A program made the position numbers and the translations under genes. Below are positions 43,299-50,033 of a stretch of DNA of 50,033 nt, in pieces. Under the pieces are notes generated by a model. It was not told the origin of the DNA and did not search any database. It worked only from the letters and a program-made list of their open reading frames with translations. Position 1 is the first letter of the stretch. The number at the start of each line of letters is the position of its first letter. The stretch comes from Halocafeteria seosinensis (lineage: Eukaryota > Sar > Bigyra > Bicosoecida), in NCBI GenBank assembly GCA_001687465.1, contig LVLI01000272.1, positions 1 through 50,033 on the forward strand, in the 5' to 3' direction.

Positions 43299-43390
43299 GG
43301 CGCCCGTTCCGTCGCCCGGCGCCCGGGACCTTTCGGGCCGAGCGAAAAGCCATGCCCGCCCGATACCCCGCGGGCCGAGCTGCGCCACAG
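43299..43390. repeat. GC-rich, self-complementary island 2
   Basis: Again CGCCCGG/CCGGGC words (GCGCCCGGGACCTTTCGGGC). Together with island 1 it brackets about 370 bp of ordinary DNA just downstream of the LINE. It may be one dispersed element with two GC-rich ends. Confidence 0.45.
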
Positions 43391-43601
43391 CCCTGCCCAC
43401 CACCACGAATTCCTGGTAGGACCCTCTTCAACCTGTTGGTTTCATCGGGAATTCGGCACTAACAGAGTTAAACGAGGAGTATATATTGTCGCTGTATTTT
43501 TGATGTTTGTAGAATGATACTTGAATTATTTTATTTCAGTATGCAGATTCATATTGGAGTTTGTTTGACGGAAATGCCTTCTTAATGCCACTGTAGCTGA
43601 T

Positions 43602-46535
43602 CTAAACCCTCCTGGCGGCAGTGTAGGCGCAATGTACCATGGGTAAAACAGAGGATTCGTATGCATTTGCAAGCTCTACGATGGACGTATTTGGCATGTA
43701 TGGGCGGTAAAGGTGCTGGCGGCACTGTGACGTAACGGTATAATGTACAGAAATGAACACAGACGAGGATCGCACCATCGGTTGTTTAGGTGTGTCGTCC
43801 GGAAGTCGAGCAGCCCGGCCAGCACTTAGATTGAGACGAATCGGGCGACCTAAACTGCGAAGAGGTGCCGGGCCATGTAGCATCCATTCAGAACTAGGGA
43901 GAGGGGTCGAGTTCATGGGGATGCTCGTGTTTCGGTCAACAGGAAGGTTAAGCATCATTTCTGATTGTACTGGAGCAATGACATAGGGGAACGGATACCA
44001 GTAAGGGAGATGGACCAATGTGGCATCCGCTAGTGGATTTGCCCTTCGACGAGACAGCTCCGCAAGTGCGTCTGCCCTGCTGTTCTCCATTACACCAGAC
44101 GCAGAAGGGTCGCTCTGATGCGCTCGAATCCAAGTAATTTCGCATATGACTCCAGCCTCCATCAGGTAGTGGAGGAGTGCTCTATAGAAGCCACCAAGGG
44201 TATGTAACTGAGACCATTTGTGTGGCTTCTTCAGAATAATCTTCAGGCCCTGGTTGTCGGTTGTCAGATGACAGATTCGTTTATATTTAGACATCATTAG
44301 CCAGCCTCCTAGCGCTGCTCCCGCGATTTCGGCATACATGCTTGAAGGCGCCGCTGGCCATAATGACCCTGTCAATGTGGGAATTAGAGTGTAGTATGGT
44401 TCCAGCGTCTGAGTTGTGGGGTTTCGCACTATGGCGCCTCCGCCCAACAAGTATGAGTCCCCATCGTTTGTACAGGACCCATCAGTGTAAACCATGACAG
44501 GGTCCAGGTCTCCAGTTGCGCATAAGAATTCGGTGCGGGCTTTTTCCAATGTCTCTCGGTCGTTTCGCACTTGTAGCAAGGTCCATTCATTAATCAACAA
44601 CACACAATCACGTTTCCAGGAGGGAATGTGTAGCTCCGCAGAGTAACTCGAGCTCGACTGACGACTACGTCCGGGCCGGTAAGGTATGACCCCGCCACAT
44701 TTCACCACCTCATGGACTATGTCCCACTGGGTCGTGCTGGCCTCCAACCGATTCATTTCGCCATAGATGTCGAGCTCCCAGTGGTAGTTCAGCGGCGTCA
44801 CAGTCAACATGCTTGACCCGTTTATTTTGACAACAACTCCCAATTGAGGCCAAGTCGCGGCTTCTCCATTGAGGATCACTGTGGTTAATTGATATACCAC
44901 AAGCGAGCCATATTTTGGAGAAGTCGTCTGCGGCACGCGCATGAGCGGCAGAGAGTAAGAGGTCCATTCGTTCGGTTTGGTGTTCATTGGCAACTTCAGC
45001 ATGTTATTGACGAAACGGTTGCCCTGTCTCAGTTGCGCGTTGCCGGCATTCACCTGCCATCCATTGTAGCACAATTCGCTTCCCAAGGAGATACAATAAT
45101 TATCGTATTTCAACATCTTCTGTAGCCATCGCGTTGGATTGGTTTTCCGTACTAGTTCCGAGGCTTCCTGAACAGGTAACACGTGGTAAACCTCGGGTCG
45201 CGTCGGAATTTCATCACACAGCGGTACCACTTGCAGGTTTAGAAACGTAAGATATTCTCTGCATACTTTGATTAGCTGCATTGGTGCTTTGCGGTCGTTC
45301 ATAAAAGTGTTAACAGGAAATCTTAGAGGGTCCTCTCTAGTCTTCCAGCACAGTCTTTCATGCTGCAAAAGTTCATAAAACAGAGAGTTCCGCCACATAA
45401 GGATCTCCTTTTGGCGCATGCGAAACGACATGAGATCGCGACGTTCTCTACGCGCTTTGTTAATATGTCGTTCAGCTTCCTTACAAGACGTAGTGTCAGT
45501 GACCGCGCGAAAGAAGTGGTACAGGAATTCTTCGGCTCCTCGACGAGCAATGTCAACGACTCCTGCTCCTCCTGTCTTGGTAGCTGCATACATTACATCA
45601 TCAGCGATGCGAGTATCGAACATCCGCTTTAAGCAGTTCCTTATATAGTCCAAGTCGTGGATCCTCCAACAGGAAGATCCGCAGATGTAAAGTAGTTTGG
45701 GTATCACGACCATGTTGATCACCATCGTACGTAAGTGAGCTGAGCAGGTATTCGCCCGAAGTTGTTGTTCCAGTCTTTGTAAAATTTCCTTTACCTTTTG
45801 ACGCAATCCAGTTATGCTGCCATCCGGAGAATAGTGGAGACCAAGGTATCTAGAGGTACTTGCCCCGGTGATGGTCAGCAGCTGCTGTCCCCTGAATGTC
45901 ACTGCTGTCGTTTGTCCGCTCGGTCCGCGGAGAATCGACTTGGTAGGATTTACTTTCTGCATATTTAAAGCGAAGAAGTTATCACAAATGTTGAGTGAGA
46001 GCTGTGCATCCTCCACAGATGGATGATACGAAGTAACATCATCCGCATATGCCACACACGTGACCCTGTTAGAGTTTAACTGAATTCCGCTCAACGATTC
46101 ATCTAAAGCATACAAGAGCCCATCCATAGATAGCACATACAACACGCAGGAGAGAGGGCATCCTTGCCGAAGTGTCTCGTAAGGTATTTCTCCCAAGACC
46201 CGGTTGTGGTGAACCAGTAAGTTTGTTGCTCCGCTGCGCATATTTCTGATTAGTCGACAAAACGATGACGGTAATTTGAATCGGCTGCAGGAGATATCCA
46301 GCATATGGCCTCTGGTATGATCGTATGCTTTCGATACGTCTACTTCTAAGGAAAACGTTGGCTTCCCTGTAACCCTTCCGAATTCTTCTACTCCCATCTT
46401 CAGATGCAAGGCATCTTGAATGCGCTTTCCTTGCAAAAATCCAAAAGCTCCAGGAAAAACTAATTGATGTTTGCTGATTACACGCTGCAGGCGTTTGCTG
46501 ACCACAGCAGTAAGTATTTTCCAAATGCATTCCAA
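43602..46535 (-). CDS. LINE-type reverse transcriptase / RNase H reading frame (retrotransposon copy 1)
   Basis: A frame of 977 codons without stops. It opens inside the RT domain (KILTAVVSKRLQRVISKHQL), so the 5' part with the endonuclease is missing; the first Met is not a natural start. RT motifs: GAFGFLQGKRIQDALHL, SLEVDVSKAYDHTRGHML (motif A Asp), LRQGCPLSCVLYVLSMDGLL (motif B) and VTCVAYADDVTSY (motif C, YADD). The long thumb/linker region is followed by RNase H with MVYTDGSC, the Glu in SSMYAEIAGAALGG, Asp in LTTDNQG, and WIRAHQSD plus ENSRADALAEL. All catalytic acids are present. This is a non-LTR element of a clade that carries RNase H. At its 3' end the frame diverges from copy 2 at 43770, indicating rearrangement. 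Confidence 0.85.
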   Translation of the reverse strand: MECIWKILTAVVSKRLQRVISKHQLVFPGAFGFLQGKRIQDALHLKMGVEEFGRVTGKPTFSLEVDVSKAYDHTRGHMLDISCSRFKLPSSFCRLIRNMRSGATNLLVHHNRVLGEIPYETLRQGCPLSCVLYVLSMDGLLYALDESLSGIQLNSNRVTCVAYADDVTSYHPSVEDAQLSLNICDNFFALNMQKVNPTKSILRGPSGQTTAVTFRGQQLLTITGASTSRYLGLHYSPDGSITGLRQKVKEILQRLEQQLRANTCSAHLRTMVINMVVIPKLLYICGSSCWRIHDLDYIRNCLKRMFDTRIADDVMYAATKTGGAGVVDIARRGAEEFLYHFFRAVTDTTSCKEAERHINKARRERRDLMSFRMRQKEILMWRNSLFYELLQHERLCWKTREDPLRFPVNTFMNDRKAPMQLIKVCREYLTFLNLQVVPLCDEIPTRPEVYHVLPVQEASELVRKTNPTRWLQKMLKYDNYCISLGSELCYNGWQVNAGNAQLRQGNRFVNNMLKLPMNTKPNEWTSYSLPLMRVPQTTSPKYGSLVVYQLTTVILNGEAATWPQLGVVVKINGSSMLTVTPLNYHWELDIYGEMNRLEASTTQWDIVHEVVKCGGVIPYRPGRSRQSSSSYSAELHIPSWKRDCVLLINEWTLLQVRNDRETLEKARTEFLCATGDLDPVMVYTDGSCTNDGDSYLLGGGAIVRNPTTQTLEPYYTLIPTLTGSLWPAAPSSMYAEIAGAALGGWLMMSKYKRICHLTTDNQGLKIILKKPHKWSQLHTLGGFYRALLHYLMEAGVICEITWIRAHQSDPSASGVMENSRADALAELSRRRANPLADATLVHLPYWYPFPYVIAPVQSEMMLNLPVDRNTSIPMNSTPLPSSEWMLHGPAPLRSLGRPIRLNLSAGRAARLPDDTPKQPMVRSSSVFISVHYTVTSQCRQHLYRPYMPNTSIVELANAYESSVLPMVHCAYTAARRV
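43770..44066. repeat. Segment shared by LINE copies 1 and 2
   Basis: 43770-44066 matches 48402-48689 almost base for base. The difference is a 9-bp insertion in copy 1 near 43798 and scattered substitutions. It encodes the same protein stretch (SRRRANPLADATLVHLPYWY on the minus strand). Confidence 0.9.
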
Positions 46536-46560
46536 AAGGTTGTGAAAATTGTGAAAATTT

Positions 46561-47040
46561 ATGTCCGATGTAAGTTTACTAACTACATGGGACGAGGTGT
46601 TGCCACCTCTATCTATCTATAATTTAACTACGTGGCTGAGCCACATAGCATGATTTGCAGCCTTATTACGGGTCGCTGCAGTGATCGTTTAGGGTTAGGG
46701 TTAGTTAGTTAGTTAGTTAGTAATATTGGTCGATGCGCTACACTAAACTATATGTCTAGGCGCCTACACAGACCTCTGGTACAATGTACACTTCGTATGA
46801 CGACGAAGTGCACACGCCAGGACTGACGACGGAAGACTGGCACGGCTCTGCAAACGTCGAAAGGATTTACAATGCTCATTTAAGACATCGAGCAAAGAGA
46901 ATCCATAAAAAGAGAGCTTTGCATGTGCAAAGCAGGAGCCCGACAAGTCGGGAGTTACAGAATGTAAAATAGGTTCACGGTGCACTAGGGATATGGAGTT
47001 TTACAAGGCTAGCAGGGACACTTGCCTGTCTCACGTGTTC
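46561..47040. other. Spacer between LINE copies
   Basis: Contains the telomere-like tract (46688-46722) and a TATC run. No gene is recognised; frames here are short. Confidence 0.4.
46688..46722. repeat. Interstitial telomere-like tract, (TTTAGGG/TTAGGG) then (TTAG)n
   Basis: The sequence TTTAGGGTTAGGGTTAG leads into several TTAG units. It lies about 150 bp from the 5' side of the LINE reading frame, in the middle of the window, so it is not a chromosome end here. Confidence 0.75.
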
Positions 47041-48689
47041 TTATCCCCCTGGATTAGCCCCGTCCGCAAGCACAGTACCTCGTATTGAAGTAGACCCTTG
47101 GTTGGAGGCACGTAGTCTCCGGTTATTCCGGAGGATGTTCCTATATTCAGACTTCTGAGAGTTGCTGAATTGGATATAGGCAGTCTTGTTGTTGTCCTTC
47201 ATGTACTCCCGAAGGTGCTGTTGGTCCCAAAGGACATCCATTGTGATGCCGTTGGTCCATTGAATTGAAGTTGAGCAGTATGGAATATGGCACTGAGCTT
47301 GTCGTACAGGCGAATTGAATGATTCTGCACAGTGTAAGTGAAGTGACGCCCGAGATACCAGTCGATGGTTTCCTCAACGGAATTGCCAAGCCACCAATGA
47401 ACTATCTCGAAATTTGGTGGAAGAGGTATCCAAGGCATTTTGAGGTTGGCGCAGCGTTGTTGACGGTGGTCAGCGAGGAGCGTGATTTGGGGTACTTGAG
47501 CAGTCCACTGTTGGAGCTCCGGATAACCGCTAGGAGCATGTGCAAGGTAGAGTACTGCCCCTTCGTAATCTAAGAAAAGGTGTTTCCACAACGGACGAAG
47601 ATTGGGGAGTAGGAGGTTCGTCGCGTCATTTGCCTGCTCGCGTTACAAGCAAGATAGCTCCACGGAGTGTCCCAGTTGCTTCCGTATGGTGACACACCCA
47701 TCCTTGGAGAACCCGCTTGGACCACCACGTTTCTGGGTGATACCAACCAAATATCATTTCCCATCGGTCATCTGTGAACAGTCCAGAGGCAGGGTCAGAG
47801 CAAGGCCGCAGCCAAAGCTGATAATGAGCAGGGTCAGGCACGGTGACACCAGCTTGTCCGCCACAAGCCAAAGGCCCAGTCGCTGACTGCAAAGCTTCCC
47901 ACAACAATAAGAAGAATTGAGGATTTAAAAAGACGCTGTCCCCCTCTGCATGAGCAGGATATACTGAAGATACTAAGTTGCGGCGTTCGAGCAGTAGTAC
48001 ACTCCAGTGATGTACTTCTGAAACCGAACCATCGCTTCCTCTGCTTGCAATTTGATAAATATAGCACTTGGGACAGGTTTGAAGCTTTCGTGTATCATCT
48101 TCTGAATGTTGCAGAATTTGTAGAAGTGCTTTTCGCGGGGCTCCCGTCGGCGAAGCCGTTGGTGGTGCTCGACTAAATACTGGTGGTCGATCAATGATGT
48201 CTGAATGCCGACAAGGCCCCGTACTCTGGGATTCGTCCAGTAGAATAAAATATGCCGCCAAACTTCTATGCGCTGCTGAACATACATCAAAGGTTGGCTG
48301 CAACAGGGACATTGTGGACATGCACTATAGATGTCCGGGCGCTCAAGGATAGTCTCCCACACCAGTGGCGCCATCCCACTTCTCAAGCGCATAGAGGCCA
48401 GTCGCACCATCAGTTGTTCAGGTGTGTCGCGAGCATCCCGGCCAGCACTTAGATTGAGACGAATCGGGCGACATAAACTGCGAAGAGGTGCCGGGTCATG
48501 TAGCATCCATTCAGAATTAGGGAGAGGGGTCGAGTTCATGGGGATGCTCGTGTTTCGGTCAACAGGAAGGTTAAGCATCATTTCTGATTGTACTGGAGCA
48601 ATGACACAGGGGAACGGATACCAGTAAGGGAGATGGACCAATGTGGCATCCGCTAGTGGATTTGCCCTTCGACGAGACAGCTCCGCAAG
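47041..48689 (-). pseudogene. Second, 5'-truncated and frameshifted LINE copy
   Basis: Minus-strand sequence starting at 48689 matches copy 1 from SRRRANPLADATLVHLPYWY onward, then extends past copy 1's end with MRLRSGMAPLVWETILERPD and the Cys-rich CPQCPCCSQPLMYVQQRIEV. Zinc-knuckle-like Cys at this place is typical of LINE ends. The frame breaks at about 48000-48060, shifts again near 47600 and once more near 47220, so it cannot make a full protein. Beyond 48689 the sequence is unrelated to copy 1, which marks the 5' truncation point. The 3' end is not clear; no poly-A tail is seen. Confidence 0.75.
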
Positions 48690-48769
48690 AGAAATCGGAC
48701 AAAGTATCCCGGGATGCTCTCCGACAGGAGTAGACATTAAAATATATTTTTGCCGATCTGGTCGATTTG

Positions 48770-49150
48770 TTCCGTGCACCGTACCGAGCGCGTTCTTCTC
48801 GACGAGGGGGTTCCTGCCAGAACTTCCTGGTGCCATCCGCTGCTGCAAATTCCTACTGATAGAATTGGTTTCCGTCGGAGGACCCTCTGAGGAGGGACTT
48901 CCCGGCCGGTGGGCTATCTGTCACATATGTGTGTGTGTGTGTTCCTGCTAGAAGTTCGTAGTGCCATCCTACTGATAGAATTGATTTCTGCGCGGAAGGC
49001 TCCGAAGTAAGTGGAAGTACTCGCTGCTGGAACGCGACTGGCTGCAAGGCAAGCGCGAGGCTAATGCCATCCTCTGAAGGACCCTCTTACCAAGCGTGTT
49101 CCTCTCGAAGAGGACGTACTGATAGAACTGATTTTCGCTGGCAGGATCCT
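48770..49150. repeat. Degenerate tandem repeat, three units around TACTGATAGAA
   Basis: The core TACTGATAGAATTG and a flanking TCCGAAGTAA / GGACCCTCT pattern recur near 48855, 48969 and 49118 (spacing about 115-150 bp). In the minus-strand frame each gives NQFYQ. A TG microsatellite (48929-48942) sits inside. No intact gene is seen. Confidence 0.6.
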
Positions 49151-49313
49151 CCGAAGTAAACGTTGGTTGCTGTAACTCGACTGGACCAAGAGGTCCTTCC
49201 TGGTTGCTAATGCACTGGCCACAAGTTGAATGTGTGTGATGTGTATTGTTTGCATGTTTGCTAGATGTACCAGAGCTCGAAAATGAACGTTCATCCGGCG
49301 TGTTGTAGTCAAC

Positions 49314-49613
49314 TTGTAGACAATGAATGAAGTACAGTGTAAACTCCATTCGTATTTTGTTGAAGTTCTAGAACAGAGACTGTCTACGAGAGACAGATGG
49401 AAACGAACTTGATTCGTGTGTCCCCGATGCACCGCTAACGCTGATGATCGAGGAATTGATGCCCTTCGTTCACCCGGTCTGCTGTAGACAATGTGTTGAA
49501 ATCCATCCGTCTTTTGTTGAAGTTCCAGAAGAGTTGGAAATGTTCTTAAGGTTCAACTTGATTCCTCCGTCCCCTCTGCGCTGGCGCTGATGATCGAGAA
49601 ATTGATGCCCTTC
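49314..49613. repeat. Two diverged copies of a 130-150 bp tandem unit
   Basis: GTAGACAATG...TTTTGTTGAAGTTC...GATGATCGAG(G/A)AATTGATGCCCTT occurs at 49314-49466 and again at 49486-49613. The copies are clearly homologous but carry indels. They adjoin the LRR array, with no visible coding potential. Confidence 0.65.
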
Positions 49614-49730
49614 CGGTTTTGCCCTCCTTCTGTCTCGGCTGTCCCTTTTCCCGTCTTCCACACGCCTCTGAGTTGGGAACGGGGAAAAACCCAAAAATTT
49701 TTCGCCTGCGGCGCAAACTCAACCACAACA

Positions 49731-50033
49731 CTAACGCATCGGCCGGTTACACAAATTCGATAAATGAGAAAACGCAGCATCCGTTATCGTAGACTGAGAG
49801 CACACTGCCATATCCAACGACGACACATTCGATAAATGAGAAAACGCAGCATCCGTTATCGTAGACTGAGAGCACCAACTCATATCCAACGACGACACAT
49901 TCGATAAATGAGAAAACGCAGCATCCGTTATCGTAGACTGAGAGCACCCTCGCATAGTCAACGACGACACATTCGATAAATGAGAAAACGCAGCATCCGT
50001 TATCGTAGACTGAGAGCACCAACTCATATCCAA
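49731..50033 (-). CDS. 3' end of a second LRR gene with near-identical 72-bp repeats (runs off right edge)
   Basis: The minus-strand frame enters from the window edge and ends at 49731 after four repeats of 24 residues: CSQSTITDAAFSHLSNVSSL with LDMSW, LTMRG or LDMAV between units. The family is the same as the gene at 35113-36039 (CxQxTITDxAFxHLS). Here the units are almost identical in DNA over 72 bp (starts near 49757, 49829, 49901 and 49973). The end of the last unit reads CNRPMR and stop. Start and total length are outside the window. Confidence 0.8.
   Translation of the reverse strand: MDMSWCSQSTITDAAFSHLSNVSSLTMRGCSQSTITDAAFSHLSNVSSLDMSWCSQSTITDAAFSHLSNVSSLDMAVCSQSTITDAAFSHLSNLCNRPMR

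Noticed and set aside
43753-43986. Plus-strand frames repeated at 43753-43986 and 48331-48627
   Set aside because: They recur only because the two LINE copies share DNA; they are antisense to the RT reading frame.
46688-46722. True chromosome end
   Set aside because: Only two or three telomere-type units, with unique and LINE sequence on both sides.
49757-50033. CRISPR array
   Set aside because: The regular 72-bp period is continuous coding sequence for LRR units in a eukaryotic gene, with no separate spacers.

Overview
This is eukaryotic nuclear DNA, most likely from a unicellular alga or other protist. Most genes are interrupted by GT-AG introns of about 60-120 nt, with two candidates of only 36-37 nt. 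Protein-coding genes are dense on both strands, and the recognisable ones are eukaryotic housekeeping genes: an EIF1AD-like RNA-binding protein, a derlin, mevalonate kinase, HROB and C2CD5. I cannot name the lineage. I rebuilt the exon-intron structures by hand from reading-frame continuity, splice signals and family conservation, without transcript data.

Left part (1-18 kb). The 5' end of a gene runs off the left edge on the minus strand. Then come EIF1AD, a four-exon derlin (minus), two small unrecognised minus-strand genes (one faintly like KEOPS subunit GON7), three-exon mevalonate kinase, an HROB-type OB-fold protein (minus), a small two-exon gene, a superfamily-2 helicase of virus-like type (minus), a 698-aa protein with a SUMO-interaction motif and a RING-like C-terminus, and a six-exon, 1645-aa C2CD5 homologue.

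Middle (18-34 kb). This holds a repeat-bearing acidic protein (minus), a ten-TPR protein, a truncated paralogue of the 698-aa protein (minus), a mostly empty 1.9 kb gap with an RNase H-like tail, two unrecognised proteins of 742 and 483 aa, and a four-exon gene for a 1808-aa, mostly disordered protein.

Right part (34-50 kb). This is the more plastic region. It holds ankyrin-repeat debris, a leucine-rich-repeat gene, two tandem SCP/FCP1-like phosphatase paralogues with matching exon structure, a membrane-anchored P-loop ATPase (minus), GC-rich islands, a LINE-type reverse transcriptase/RNase H reading frame of 977 codons, a short telomere-like tract, a second broken LINE copy, degenerate tandem repeats, and a second LRR array of near-identical 72-bp units running off the right edge.

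The genes do not form one pathway. Shared themes are protein quality control and SUMO/ubiquitin-type signals (derlin, the SIM-bearing proteins, the RING-like protein), DNA transactions (HROB, helicase) and repeat-protein expansion. The best candidates for undescribed biology are the 698-aa/279-aa paralogue family and the virus-like helicase next to its full-length member.
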